A DNA stretch of 64,000 bases. Origin: Ruegeria sp. AD91A (GTDB lineage Bacteria; Pseudomonadota; Alphaproteobacteria; Rhodobacterales; Rhodobacteraceae). The notes beneath the pieces were generated by a model. The model ran no database searches. It saw only the letters and a program-made list of their open reading frames with translations, and had not been told where the DNA came from. Made by a program: the position numbers and the translations under genes. Within the stretch, counting starts at the first letter, position 1; the number at the start of each line of letters is the position of its first letter. Positions 8,196 to 16,830 of the stretch are shown one piece after another. The stretch covers positions 1 through 64,000 of the forward strand of contig NZ_CP031946.1 in the NCBI RefSeq assembly GCF_003443535.1, read 5' to 3'.

Positions 8196-9265
8196 GGCTC
8201 TAATCCTGGCGGTGGCGCAGCATAGGCCGGATAGAGGCCCATCACTTTGAACAGATTTCCCATTTCGTCCGGGTGCGTCAACCGGCGATGCGCTGCAATC
8301 AGGGCATCCAGCTCGGAACCGCTCAGCGTACGGGACAAAGCCTGTGCCCGGGCAGTTATGCCGAGCCGTTCCAGAAACACGCCCTGCGGTGTCAGGCGTG
8401 TGTGCCTGCAACCACAGGCGCGGGTCGCAATGGCAAGAGGTTCAAAATCCACATGCGCGGTCAGGTCGGCTTGACCGGGTGCCGCCAGCGGATCGGCGTG
8501 CTCATGGTTTTGCAGGGCTTGCAGCGTATCGCCCAATGAATGCCAGTCGCCATAGTCGACAATCAGCGCGGCGCCTCCATGGCTGGCGATCCGACCGGCA
8601 ATCACGGTCAGAATGGGAATCGCTGCCGCGCATAGCTCGACCAGATCACCATCCTTGGTGTCCGAAAGCCTGTCAGTCAGCGCCACTTGCGGTCCGTTGG
8701 GCCCCCGTCCAATCAGCAATTCGCCGTCGCGTTCGCCGACCAGGCGTTCACTCCAGCCGTCGCCGTCGCCGTCGCGCAGGAACTGCCGAACAGGCAGCGC
8801 GTCGAAGAACTCGTTCGCCACCAACAGCAGCGGCTGGTCCGGCAGCTCTGCGACGCTGTCGGCCCAGTTCGGTGTGTAATCCCTCAGAGTGTCCGCCTGC
8901 ACCTGTTTCAGGACCGGCGAGGCCTCGACCAGTACAATCCGGGCAGCATCGTGAAATCCTGCTACGGCCCGTGTGGCACGCAGTATATCGCCCATCAGAG
9001 TGCCGCGCCCGGGTCCCAACTCGCACAGGGTGAACGGCGCGGGCCGCCCCTGATTCATCCAGCTTTGCGCAAGGCACAGCCCGATCAGCTCGCCAAACAT
9101 CTGGCTGATTTCCGGTGCCGTGGTGAAATCCCCGGCAGCCCCCAGCGGATCGCGTGTTGTGTAATAGCCCCGCGTGGGATGCAGAAGACATTCGGCCATG
9201 TAATCGGCCACGCTCATCGGCCCATCCTGACGGATGCGGGCGACAAGGTGGTCTTTCAAGCTCAT
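8192..9265 (-). CDS. SAM-dependent methyltransferase, NDUFAF7/MidA family (DUF185)
   Basis: 357 residues. The family hallmark [17 protein letters not shown] (34-51) and the SAM-binding Glu-Leu-Gly-Pro-Gly-Arg-Gly (82-88) are present. Mitochondrial NDUFAF7 methylates an arginine of complex I subunit NDUFS2; a matching role on bacterial NuoD is plausible but not shown. ATG at 9265 overlaps the lgt stop by ATGA, so the longer upstream frame is rejected. Middle gene of the lgt-methyltransferase-pgeF operon. Confidence 0.93.
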   Translation of the reverse strand: MSLKDHLVARIRQDGPMSVADYMAECLLHPTRGYYTTRDPLGAAGDFTTAPEISQMFGELIGLCLAQSWMNQGRPAPFTLCELGPGRGTLMGDILRATRAVAGFHDAARIVLVEASPVLKQVQADTLRDYTPNWADSVAELPDQPLLLVANEFFDALPVRQFLRDGDGDGWSERLVGERDGELLIGRGPNGPQVALTDRLSDTKDGDLVELCAAAIPILTVIAGRIASHGGAALIVDYGDWHSLGDTLQALQNHEHADPLAAPGQADLTAHVDFEPLAIATRACGCRHTRLTPQGVFLERLGITARAQALSRTLSGSELDALIAAHRRLTHPDEMGNLFKVMGLYPAYAAPPPGLEP

Positions 9266-10149
9266 TTTGCCCGCCCTGCGCGCAGGACAAACCACAGGCC
9301 AAGCGCGATCATGGGCAGCGACAGGATTTGCCCCATGGTCAGACCATATCCGCCCACATGCAAGGCAAGCCCCATCGGATTGCCGGGCGACACGAACTGC
9401 GCATCCGGCTGACGGAAGAACTCGACGACAAAGCGCGACGCACCGTAGCCCACCAGAAACAGGCCCATGACAAAGCCCGGTTTGTGAAACGCGCCGCGTC
9501 GATAAACCAGCCACAGCAACAGCGCGCCCAGCAACACACCTTCCAGTGCTGCTTCGTATAACTGCGATGGGTGACGCGCGCACATTCCTGCTACCACGCC
9601 GGGGCAGTCCTGCGCGGCAAAACCGGGAAAGATGACGGCCCATGGCAGGTCGCTCGGACGGCCCCACAGCTCGGCATTGACGAAATTGGCCAGCCGTCCC
9701 AGCAGCAGGCCGGGTGGAACGGTGTAAGCAACCAGATCGCCCAGGGACAGGGTCGGGATCCGATGGCGTCGGGCAAACAGATAAGAGGCAAGGATCACGC
9801 CCAGCAGACCCCCGTGAAACGCCATGCCGCCTTGCCAGACCTTCAATATCTCAAACGGATGCGACAGGTAATAGCCGGGTTGGTAAAACAGCACAAAGCC
9901 AAGCCGCCCGCCCAGGATCACGCCCAGAATGATCCAGGTGACCAGATCCTCCAGTTGGTCCGGTTTCATCGGTGGGCCGTCGGCTGGCCACAGGGCAGGG
10001 CGGCGCAAAGCCACGACCGCCAGCCGCCACGCAATCAGGATGCCCGCGATATAGGCCAGCGCATACCACCTTAACGCGAACTCCATCCCGAACAGCGAGA
10101 TCGAGAACAGTTCGGGCGACAGATCGGGGAAATTCAGAACAGCCTGCAT
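9262..10149 (-). CDS. lgt: Prolipoprotein diacylglyceryl transferase
   Basis: 295-residue inner-membrane enzyme that moves diacylglycerol from phosphatidylglycerol to the lipobox cysteine of prolipoproteins, the first step of lipoprotein maturation. About seven membrane helices; the conserved His-Gly-Gly-Leu (in Met-Ala-Phe-His-Gly-Gly-Leu) and the Lgt signature [10 protein letters not shown] are present. Its stop overlaps the start of the methyltransferase gene. Several predicted lipoproteins in this window (M48 protease, small lipoprotein at 36863) would be substrates. Divergent from ubiK, 97 bp away. Confidence 0.97.
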   Translation of the reverse strand: MQAVLNFPDLSPELFSISLFGMEFALRWYALAYIAGILIAWRLAVVALRRPALWPADGPPMKPDQLEDLVTWIILGVILGGRLGFVLFYQPGYYLSHPFEILKVWQGGMAFHGGLLGVILASYLFARRHRIPTLSLGDLVAYTVPPGLLLGRLANFVNAELWGRPSDLPWAVIFPGFAAQDCPGVVAGMCARHPSQLYEAALEGVLLGALLLWLVYRRGAFHKPGFVMGLFLVGYGASRFVVEFFRQPDAQFVSPGNPMGLALHVGGYGLTMGQILSLPMIALGLWFVLRAGRAK

Positions 10150-10246
10150 GTGCGTCTCATTGCCCGGGGATTGCAGGACAAGTCAACCTTGAGCATGCGG
10201 CAATCTTTCCCCATATAGAGATCAACCGCGATACCGGAGTAAAGAT

Positions 10247-10495
10247 ATGCAAACCCGCAACAAGATACTGGACGACGTGTCCCAGCTGATGACCAACGCC
10301 ATGGGTGTCGCGCAGGGCGCGCGGGAAGAGGCCGAAAATGCGATGAAGTCGATGATCGATCGCTGGCTTGCCGATCGCGATTTTGTCACGCGTGAAGAAT
10401 TCGACGCCGTCCGCGCCATGGCCCAGAAAGCGCGCGAAGAAAACGCCGCTCTCGAAGCCCGCATTGCCGCGCTTGAGGCAAAACAGGACAAGTGA
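10247..10495 (+). CDS. ubiK: Ubiquinone biosynthesis accessory factor UbiK (BMFP domain)
   Basis: 82-residue, almost wholly helical protein. The N-terminal amphipathic part carries Ile-Leu-Asp-Asp-Val and Arg-Glu-Glu-Ala-Glu, and residues about 50-80 form a coiled coil (Ala-Arg-Glu-Glu-Asn-Ala-Ala-Leu-Glu-Ala-Arg-Ile). This is the membrane fusogenic (BMFP/YqiC) family that helps the aerobic ubiquinone pathway, probably by trimerising and contacting UbiJ and membrane lipid. Length matches the family. Single-gene unit, divergent from lgt. Confidence 0.88.
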   Translation: MQTRNKILDDVSQLMTNAMGVAQGAREEAENAMKSMIDRWLADRDFVTREEFDAVRAMAQKAREENAALEARIAALEAKQDK

Positions 10496-10816
10496 CGCCC
10501 CGAGCGTTTCCTGTTTTCACAATTTTGGACAAACTCTGACGCCGCGCAATCCAGCCGGGATTGTACGGCGCCGTGCATTCTGAAGCATCGCGGGATTTAA
10601 TCAAGACAAAGCTGGTTCAAGAGTCAATATTTTGATCCCCGTTGCTTTCTGTCCACAACTTATTGCTGTTATCCCCAACAAATAGGGTTGCCAGAACCAG
10701 CGCCGCATCGCACCATATTTAGTACAGGCCAATGGGGGAAGCCCGGTTTGTAGAGCAGGCAACTAGCGCTGGGGCGCTGCCAGCCCCGAAATGCTAGAGA
10801 TTAGTGAGGTGGCATT
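10496..10816. other. 321-bp intergenic region between ubiK and ybjN
   Basis: No gene is supported on either strand. It is AT-richer than the flanks and should carry the ybjN promoter. A short inverted repeat GGGGC/GCCCC (10771-10787) lies 30 bp before ybjN; this may be chance. A GAGG element 7 nt before the ybjN ATG is visible. Confidence 0.5.
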
Positions 10817-11317
10817 ATGGCCCTTTCCGAGCAGTATCTCGAAGAAGACATTCATCCGATCGACATTGTTGAACATCTGGCCGAACATCACGACTGGGAT
10901 TTTGATCGTATAGGGGACGATCAGATTGCCATGGCTGTCGAAGGCCAGTGGCGCACCTATTCGATCACACTCGCCTGGTCCAACTATGACGAAACGCTGC
11001 GGATGGTGTGCTCGTTCGAAATGGAACCGCCGGCCGAGCGGGAAATGCAGCTCTATGAGCTGCTCAACAAGATGAATGATCAGTGCTGGGCAGGTGCCTT
11101 TACCTATTGGGCAAACCAGAAGCTGATGGTGTACCGGTATGGGCTGGTCCTCGCCGGCGGACAGACAGCCAGCGCGGAGCAGATCGACACGATGATCACC
11201 GCTGCCGTCATGAGCGCAGAACGGTACTACCCGGCGATCCAACTGGTCACCTGGGGAAATCGAGGACCAGAAGAAGCCATGCAAGTGGCCATTGCAGAGG
11301 CCTACGGCCGGGCGTAA
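10817..11317 (+). CDS. YbjN domain-containing protein
   Basis: 166 residues with the YbjN fold, related to type III secretion chaperones: an acidic N-terminus, a beta-sheet region (Trp-Arg-Thr-Tyr-Ser-Ile-Thr-Leu-Ala-Trp) and a helix Glu-Leu-Leu-Asn-Lys-Met-Asn. E. coli YbjN affects motility and stress responses, but the alphaproteobacterial role is unknown. No signal peptide. It lies 38 bp upstream of proC on the same strand and may be co-transcribed with it; proC has its own strong ribosome site. Confidence 0.88.
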   Translation: MALSEQYLEEDIHPIDIVEHLAEHHDWDFDRIGDDQIAMAVEGQWRTYSITLAWSNYDETLRMVCSFEMEPPAEREMQLYELLNKMNDQCWAGAFTYWANQKLMVYRYGLVLAGGQTASAEQIDTMITAAVMSAERYYPAIQLVTWGNRGPEEAMQVAIAEAYGRA

Positions 11318-11355
11318 AGCTTGCCCCAAACCGACATGTAAAGCGGGAGGGGCAA

Positions 11356-12171
11356 ATGGACATGACGCGTGTGGCCGAACAGGGGCTTGTGCTTCTGGGG
11401 TGCGGAAAGATGGGGTCCGCAATGCTGGCGGGATGGCTGGAACACGGCCTCCCGCCAGCGTCCGTTTGGGTGATCGACCCACACCCATCCGACTGGCTGA
11501 AGGCGCAGGGCGTCAACATCAACACACCCCTGCCCGAAGCCCCCGCCGTGGTGTTGGTCGCGGTCAAGCCGCAGATGATGGGCGAGGCATTGCCCGCCAT
11601 TCAGGCGCTGGGTGGTGGCAGCAGTCTATTTATTTCGGTCGCGGCGGGCACCTCGATTGCCACGTTCGAATCCGTTCTGGGCAGCGACACCCCGATCATT
11701 CGCGCCATGCCCAATACGCCCGCCGCCATCCGTCAGGGCATTACCGCGCTGATCGGGAATTCAAACGCATCACCTGATGATCTGACGCTTGCGGAAAACC
11801 TGCTCTCGGCCATTGGCGAAACGGTACTGCTGACGGATGAGGCGCAGATGGATGCGGTCACCGGCCTCAGCGGATCCGGGCCCGCCTATGTGTTTCATCT
11901 GATTGAAACGCTTGCCAAAGCCGGCGAGGCGCACGGCCTGCCACATGACCTTGCGATGAAACTGGCCAAATCGACGGTGGCCGGGGCCGGAGCGCTGGCA
12001 AAGGCCGCAGACGAGGATCCGTCACAACTGCGGATCAATGTAACCTCGCCGAACGGCACGACCCAGGCCGCGCTTGAGGTGCTGATGCATGAAGAACGCG
12101 GCTTCCCTGACTTGCTGCACCGTGCGGTCAAGGCCGCAACCGACCGATCCAAGGAGCTGTCACGTGAGTGA
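11356..12171 (+). CDS. proC: Pyrroline-5-carboxylate reductase
   Basis: 271 residues. Reduces 1-pyrroline-5-carboxylate with NAD(P)H to proline. The N-terminal nucleotide motif Leu-Leu-Gly-Cys-Gly-Lys-Met-Gly (GxGxxG-type) and the C-terminal family signature Gly-Leu-Ser-Gly-Ser-Gly-Pro-Ala-Tyr are visible, and Val-Lys-Pro-Gln is in its usual place. The longer frame starting at 11083 overlaps ybjN; ATG 11356 has a GGGAGG 5 nt upstream and is the right start. It overlaps the csaA start by 8 nt. Opposes putA, which degrades proline, elsewhere in the window. Confidence 0.95.
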   Translation: MDMTRVAEQGLVLLGCGKMGSAMLAGWLEHGLPPASVWVIDPHPSDWLKAQGVNINTPLPEAPAVVLVAVKPQMMGEALPAIQALGGGSSLFISVAAGTSIATFESVLGSDTPIIRAMPNTPAAIRQGITALIGNSNASPDDLTLAENLLSAIGETVLLTDEAQMDAVTGLSGSGPAYVFHLIETLAKAGEAHGLPHDLAMKLAKSTVAGAGALAKAADEDPSQLRINVTSPNGTTQAALEVLMHEERGFPDLLHRAVKAATDRSKELSRE

Positions 12172-12502
12172 GATTTCTTTCGACGACTTTCTCAAGGTCG
12201 ATATCCGCGTGGGTGAGGTGATCCGCGCTGAACCTTATCCCGAAGCCCGCAAGCCCGCGATCAAGATGTGGATCGATTTCGGTGATGAGATCGGCGAGCG
12301 CAAGACGTCGGCCCAGATCACCGCGCATTATGATCCGTCGACTCTGGTGGGCAAACAGGTCATGGCCGTGGTCAATTTTCCCCCTCGCCAGATCGGGAGG
12401 TTCATGTCCGAGGTTCTGGTGCTGGGTCTGCCCGATGAAAACGGCGAGATTGTTCTGATCGGTCCCGACGGCAGAGTTCCGACAGGCGGGCGGATGCACT
12501 GA
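12164..12502 (+). CDS. csaA: tRNA-binding chaperone CsaA
   Basis: 112-residue EMAP/tRNA-binding fold protein. The sequence Phe-Asp-Asp-Phe-Leu-Lys-Val-Asp-Ile-Arg-Val-Gly and the later Val-Val-Asn-Phe-Pro-Pro-Arg-Gln-Ile-Gly run are close to Bacillus CsaA, a dimeric secretion chaperone. Length matches. It starts at GTG 12164, which has AAGGAG 7 nt upstream; the longer frame from 12089 reads through proC. Overlaps proC by 8 nt and the next gene by TGATG, so the three are one transcript. Confidence 0.9.
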   Translation: MSEISFDDFLKVDIRVGEVIRAEPYPEARKPAIKMWIDFGDEIGERKTSAQITAHYDPSTLVGKQVMAVVNFPPRQIGRFMSEVLVLGLPDENGEIVLIGPDGRVPTGGRMH

Positions 12503-13452
12503 TGAAACTGCTGATCACACGCCCGATGACGCCGGCAGTCGAGGCCCGCGCCCGCGCCGCGTTTGACGTTGAGATTCGTAAAAATACGGCGCCCATGACG
12601 GGCCGGGAAATGCTGTCCGCTCTGACGGATTTCGACGTGGTCGTGCCCACGCTGGGCGATCAGTTCTCGGCTCGGATATTTGCGGATGCAGGCTCGCCTC
12701 GATGCAAGCTACTGGCCAATTTTGGCGTCGGCTACAACCACATCGATGTCGAGGCAGCGCGCGCCGCATCAGTCGCAGTGACCAACACGCCCGGCGCAGT
12801 CACCGGTGCCACGGCGGATATCGCCATGACCCTGCTGTTGAGCACGGCCCGGCGCGCGGGCGAAGGCGAACGGCTGGTCCGCGCAGGCCAATGGCAGGGT
12901 TGGCATCCCACGCAAATGCTGGGTCACCATGTAACGGGCAAACGCGTCGGTATCGTCGGGATGGGCCGTATCGGGCAGGCCATCGCGCGCCGGTGCCATT
13001 TCGGTTTTGAAATGCAGGTGGCCTATCAATCCCGAAGCGCCAAGAAACTGGACTTCCCGGCCGAGTTCACACCTGACCTTAAAGCACTCGCCGCCTCGGT
13101 CGATTTCCTTGTGCTCGCCGTTCCCGGCGGTGCCGAAACCCGACACCTGATCGATGCGCAGGTTCTTGAGACGATGAAACCTTCGGCCATTCTGGTCAAT
13201 ATCGCGCGGGGAGAGGTTGTAGACGAAGCGGCCCTGGTTGCGGCGTTACAAAAAGGTCAGATCGCGGGGGCGGGGCTGGATGTCTACGAGTTCGAACCCG
13301 AAGTACCACAGGCGCTCCGTGAAGTGGAAAACGTCACCCTGCTGCCCCATCTGGGCACAGCCACCGAAGAGGTGCGCAGCAGCATGGGACACATGGCCCT
13401 GGATAACGTAGCGGCCTTTGTGGCGGGCGAGGCATTGCCCAACCCGGTCTAG
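12502..13452 (+). CDS. D-2-hydroxyacid dehydrogenase (glyoxylate/hydroxypyruvate reductase type)
   Basis: 316 residues of the D-isomer-specific 2-hydroxyacid dehydrogenase family. The NAD motif Gly-Ile-Val-Gly-Met-Gly-Arg-Ile-Gly is visible at about residue 150-160, followed later by the catalytic Arg in Asn-Ile-Ala-Arg-Gly-Glu, the Glu in Leu-Asp-Val-Tyr-Glu, and the His in Leu-Pro-His-Leu-Gly. Likely substrate glyoxylate or hydroxypyruvate, or glycerate in reverse, acting in the cytosol; the substrate cannot be fixed from sequence. ATG overlaps the csaA stop (TGATG). Its 3' end overlaps convergent tdk by 4 nt. Confidence 0.9.
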   Translation: MKLLITRPMTPAVEARARAAFDVEIRKNTAPMTGREMLSALTDFDVVVPTLGDQFSARIFADAGSPRCKLLANFGVGYNHIDVEAARAASVAVTNTPGAVTGATADIAMTLLLSTARRAGEGERLVRAGQWQGWHPTQMLGHHVTGKRVGIVGMGRIGQAIARRCHFGFEMQVAYQSRSAKKLDFPAEFTPDLKALAASVDFLVLAVPGGAETRHLIDAQVLETMKPSAILVNIARGEVVDEAALVAALQKGQIAGAGLDVYEFEPEVPQALREVENVTLLPHLGTATEEVRSSMGHMALDNVAAFVAGEALPNPV

Positions 13453-14027
13453 TCGCCCACCGCCTCGCGCCAATGCTTGCGGCAGAGCGAGACATAGGTC
13501 TCGTTGCCGCCGATCTGCACCTGGGCACCTTCGGTGATGGCTGTGCCGTTTTCGTCTTGACGTATCACCATCGTGGCCTTGCGTCCGCATTTGCATATGG
13601 TGCGGACTTCACGCATCTCATCGGCCAGCGCCAGCAGCGCCGCTGATCCCGGAAACAGCTTGCCCTGAAAATCCACCCGTAACCCGTAGGCCAGCACAGG
13701 TACGTCCAGATCGTCGACGGCCCGCGCCAATTGCCAGACCTGAGCTTCAGACAGGAACTGGGCCTCGTCAATGAACACGCAGGTTACGGGACCTTCGTTC
13801 AGACGATTTCGGATCATCGCAAAGACGTCGTCTCGGGGCGTGAAGGTATCAGCCTCCTCCGAGATGCCGATGCGCGATGCGATCCGTCCGGCACCCGCCC
13901 TTCCGTCAATGGCTGCGGTCATCAGGTAGGTCTGCATCCCACGCTCGCGATAGTTGTGCGATGCTTGCAGCAACACGGTCGATTTCCCCGCGTTCATGGT
14001 CGAATAGTTGAAATACAGCTTTGCCAT
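13449..14027 (-). CDS. tdk: Thymidine kinase (type II)
   Basis: 192 residues. Phosphorylates thymidine with ATP for nucleotide salvage. The P-loop Ser-Thr-Met-Asn-Ala-Gly-Lys-Ser-Thr near the N-terminus, the Asp-Glu-Ala-Gln-Phe-Leu Walker B-like block, and the C-terminal zinc-site cysteines (Cys-Lys-Cys-Gly and Ser-Leu-Cys-Arg-Lys-His) are all present, as in the TK1-like tetrameric family. Single gene, convergent and overlapping by 4 nt with the 2-hydroxyacid dehydrogenase. Confidence 0.95.
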   Translation of the reverse strand: MAKLYFNYSTMNAGKSTVLLQASHNYRERGMQTYLMTAAIDGRAGAGRIASRIGISEEADTFTPRDDVFAMIRNRLNEGPVTCVFIDEAQFLSEAQVWQLARAVDDLDVPVLAYGLRVDFQGKLFPGSAALLALADEMREVRTICKCGRKATMVIRQDENGTAITEGAQVQIGGNETYVSLCRKHWREAVGD

Positions 14028-14381
14028 GACGCGGGTCTAAAACGCTTGGGGAAAAGGAACAAGATATCAATCGCTTTGATGGAGCGACGTCGCCGTTGCG
14101 TTCGCAGAGGCCGAGCTACGCTCTAGGGGATGGAACCCCCACATCTGCAACAGCGACGCCGTCGGCCAACATGTGGCCAAAACGCAGCAAGGCGTAACAA
14201 TATCACCCTGCAATTACTCATTACCGGCTTGAACTGCCGCCACTCACTCACAAAATCCCTCGCATATCTGAGGGATAGCCAATGTATGACATTTCAATTA
14301 TGACTTTGTTATGGGAAATTTACCCACGCTTTCCCCCGATTGGACATCGGGCAGGCGTTTGCAGGTAACAAAGGTAAAACA
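14028..14381. other. 354-bp intergenic region with an inverted repeat
   Basis: No convincing gene. The second half is AT-rich and precedes the 14382 gene. A perfect 7-bp inverted repeat with 8-nt loop (14255-14261 and 14270-14276) could be an operator, possibly an autoregulatory site for the HTH-like protein that follows. No tRNA or sRNA signature seen. Confidence 0.45.
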
Positions 14382-14843
14382 ATGGCAGATATCGGGGCCT
14401 ATCTGAAAAAACACACAGAAGCGCTGGTTAAAGATGTTGGAATCGAAGCCGCGTGCGAAATTACAGGAAAATCCAAGGCCACTTTAGGACGGTACTATTC
14501 CGACAATGCTGAACACGAGGACAGGTTCATGCCTGTGGACGCGGTGGCCCGCCTTGAAAACGTGGCGACATTTCCGCATGTAACGTCGGCTTTGGCAGAT
14601 CTGAAGAACATCACCTTGTCCTATTGCGACAGCAACACAGCCACACCCCGCACCGGTGGTGTTAATTCGGATGTCATAGCACTCAGCCAGCGGTTTGCGA
14701 TGTTGATGACCGAGTATCAGGCCGCAATCGAAGACGGAATCATAACGGTCAACGAAGCCAAGCGGCTGCTGAAAGAAACCAGCTTGCTGCAACAGGTTCT
14801 GATCGAGATGAAACTGCATCTTGAAGAAGAAAGCGTCAGCTAG
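14382..14843 (+). CDS. Helical HTH-like protein of unknown function
   Basis: 153 residues, mostly helical. Residues about 5-40 (Gly-Ala-Tyr-Leu-Lys-Lys-His...Ala-Cys-Glu-Ile-Thr-Gly-Lys-Ser-Lys-Ala-Thr-Leu-Gly-Arg-Tyr) look like a helix-turn-helix, recalling phage CII-type or DNA-binding regulators. The C-terminal third is a long acidic helix (Val-Leu-Ile-Glu-Met-Lys-Leu-His-Leu-Glu-Glu-Glu). I do not recognise a named family; it may be a conserved roseobacter regulator. ATG 14382 is preferred over the TTG at 14340 because an AAAGG element lies upstream. Isolated between tdk and the membrane protein gene. Confidence 0.7.
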   Translation: MADIGAYLKKHTEALVKDVGIEAACEITGKSKATLGRYYSDNAEHEDRFMPVDAVARLENVATFPHVTSALADLKNITLSYCDSNTATPRTGGVNSDVIALSQRFAMLMTEYQAAIEDGIITVNEAKRLLKETSLLQQVLIEMKLHLEEESVS

Positions 14844-15009
14844 CCGGGATCCGGAGCCGTTGCGCCCATGACTGGCCACATTCCGCCTGTATGGCTTAGC
14901 TGTATTCACTCGTCAAAAGGCAGAAACGCTGACTGGGCCTTTTGCCTCAATTCAGTCACGTCTGTCCTGTAAGGTCCGTCGCGGGCAAGATCGTCAAGGG
15001 CAGAGGACC

Positions 15010-16812
15010 ATGCAGAAGTCGCAGGGAACATACAGTCTTTTCGCAGACCGGCTGGTTCTGCGATTTTTTGTATGCGCCTATGCGGCACTTCTGGTTCTTA
15101 TGGCCCTAAGTGGTCATCAGGAAGGCTCTGACGACGTAATGCGCTGGGTGGTCGTGCAGGATCTGTTGCAGGGGCAGGGCTGGTTCGACAGCCAACAGTA
15201 TCGGCTGGGCCCCGAGGGCGGTACGCTGATGCATTGGTCTCGACTGATCGACGCGCCGATTGCCTTGCTCTACAGAACATTCGGGTTGGTCTTGCCGCCT
15301 GATATGGCCCTTCAGGTGACGGCTTTTGTCTGGCCCTCACTTTTGGCGGGTCTGACCTTGTGGGCCTTTGCCGTGACGGGAAGCGTTTTGGGCGCGCGGG
15401 AAGGTACTGTTTCGGCGCTGGTTGTGGGTGTGTTGGCGCTCGAACACTCCCGGAAGTTCGACTATTTTTCGTTTGATCACCACAATGCTCAGATTCTTCT
15501 GTTCGCTACGGCCCTGATGCTGTTCGCATTGCGCAGGGACAAACCATATGCCGGATGGTTGCTGGGTGCCTGCCTGGCGCTTTCGGTATCGATAGGCACC
15601 GAATCGATATTGCAGATCGCGCTTGTCGCAATATTCTTTGCCGTTGATTGGATCATCAATGGCGAACCGGCCCGCCGCCCGACCATGGCATTTGGTGTAG
15701 GGCTGACCGCGACGCTTGTGCTGATCAGCCTTGCAACTACAGGACAAAAGGCCTTTCTGTTCCCAAGCTGTGACGCCCTGACACTCAGTGTGGCGTTACC
15801 GGCAAGCGTCGCCGCGATGGGTCTTTGCGCTGCAGCCCGGGTTGGGTCTGCTTGGCCGCTTTGGGGCCGCATCAGTGCGTTCCTTGCGGTTGGTGCGGTC
15901 ACCTTGACCTGCGCTTACAGCTTTGCCCCGCATTGCCTCAGCAACCCGATCGAAGCCCTGCCTCAGGACATGCGGGACTACTGGCTGAGCCAGGTGGCAG
16001 AAGCGCAGAAAATCAGTGTCATATTGGAGCTGCACAGGGGCGAAGTTCTGGCCCTGATCGCAATGTCGTTCGTCACCATGGCAGCCGCCCTGATCTTTGC
16101 AGTCAGGTCGCCTTTCAGATTGGAATACGCCCTGTTTCTGGCACTGATCGTGACCGGCCTGGTGGTGTTCCTCTATCAGTCCAGAATGATGACGTTCCTG
16201 GGTGTTTCGCTGGTGGCTGTCCAGGCGCAGGTCCTGCGTGTCCTGTACACCCGCTATGCGAGCAGTCGCCGCGCGGTATCTGGGCTTGCGATGGTTGCTT
16301 TTGTTCTCTGCATCTCACCGAAAATCGGTGCAAGTATCGAGGAACAACTGGGGCGTTTTGTCGGGCCGTCTCTTGCCGCACCGGCGCTGCCGGCCCGACA
16401 GTCACGGCAAAACTCCGGGGCATCCTGCAAAACGCCCGAAGCCTATGCGGCCCTGCGTGATCTTCCAGCCGGGAGAGTTCTTGTTGATTTCGACTTTGCC
16501 GCAAACGTTCTGCGCCATACCGACCATTCTGTTCTGGCGGGCAATTACCATCGGAATCAGGCTGGAATTCTGGCGCAGATCGAACTGTTCCGCTCGGACG
16601 CCTCTCAGATCGGATCACGTCTGACTGAGCTGGATGTGGATTACGTCATGCTCTGCACGTCCGCGCCGCGTGCCGAATTCTGGTTCTGGGCCTCACAGGG
16701 TCGTGGTTTGCAATCGCACTTGGTTGCAGGTGAAATCCCTGACTACCTCATGCGGGTACAAACTACGGAAGATGCGGCGTTCCAGGTCTTCAAAGTGACT
16801 GCGCTACGCTAG
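15010..16812 (+). CDS. Large membrane protein, GT-C-like (oligosaccharyl/dolichyl-type) glycosyltransferase candidate
   Basis: 600 residues with about 11-13 hydrophobic helices and a C-terminal soluble domain of about 150 residues. The first external loop carries Glu-Gly-Ser-Asp-Asp-Val-Met-Arg-Trp, an acidic pair like the DD motif of GT-C enzymes, and a later loop has Phe-Asp-His-His-Asn-Ala-Gln, resembling the DHH region of STT3-like proteins. This suggests transfer of sugar from a polyprenyl-linked donor at the membrane, but the family is not established. The ATG at 15010 gives a short cytosolic leader before the first helix. It is an orphan: no polyprenyl-sugar genes lie beside it. Confidence 0.65.
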   Translation: MQKSQGTYSLFADRLVLRFFVCAYAALLVLMALSGHQEGSDDVMRWVVVQDLLQGQGWFDSQQYRLGPEGGTLMHWSRLIDAPIALLYRTFGLVLPPDMALQVTAFVWPSLLAGLTLWAFAVTGSVLGAREGTVSALVVGVLALEHSRKFDYFSFDHHNAQILLFATALMLFALRRDKPYAGWLLGACLALSVSIGTESILQIALVAIFFAVDWIINGEPARRPTMAFGVGLTATLVLISLATTGQKAFLFPSCDALTLSVALPASVAAMGLCAAARVGSAWPLWGRISAFLAVGAVTLTCAYSFAPHCLSNPIEALPQDMRDYWLSQVAEAQKISVILELHRGEVLALIAMSFVTMAAALIFAVRSPFRLEYALFLALIVTGLVVFLYQSRMMTFLGVSLVAVQAQVLRVLYTRYASSRRAVSGLAMVAFVLCISPKIGASIEEQLGRFVGPSLAAPALPARQSRQNSGASCKTPEAYAALRDLPAGRVLVDFDFAANVLRHTDHSVLAGNYHRNQAGILAQIELFRSDASQIGSRLTELDVDYVMLCTSAPRAEFWFWASQGRGLQSHLVAGEIPDYLMRVQTTEDAAFQVFKVTALR

Positions 16813-16830
16813 GCCGGACAAAACCTGCCA

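Noticed and set aside
8196..8411. N-terminal extension of PgeF
   Set aside because: Reads into the methyltransferase gene; the ATGA overlap at 8195 sets the start.
10669..10677. TTATCCCCA, one mismatch from a DnaA box
   Set aside because: A single near-match without a cluster or replication genes does not support an origin.
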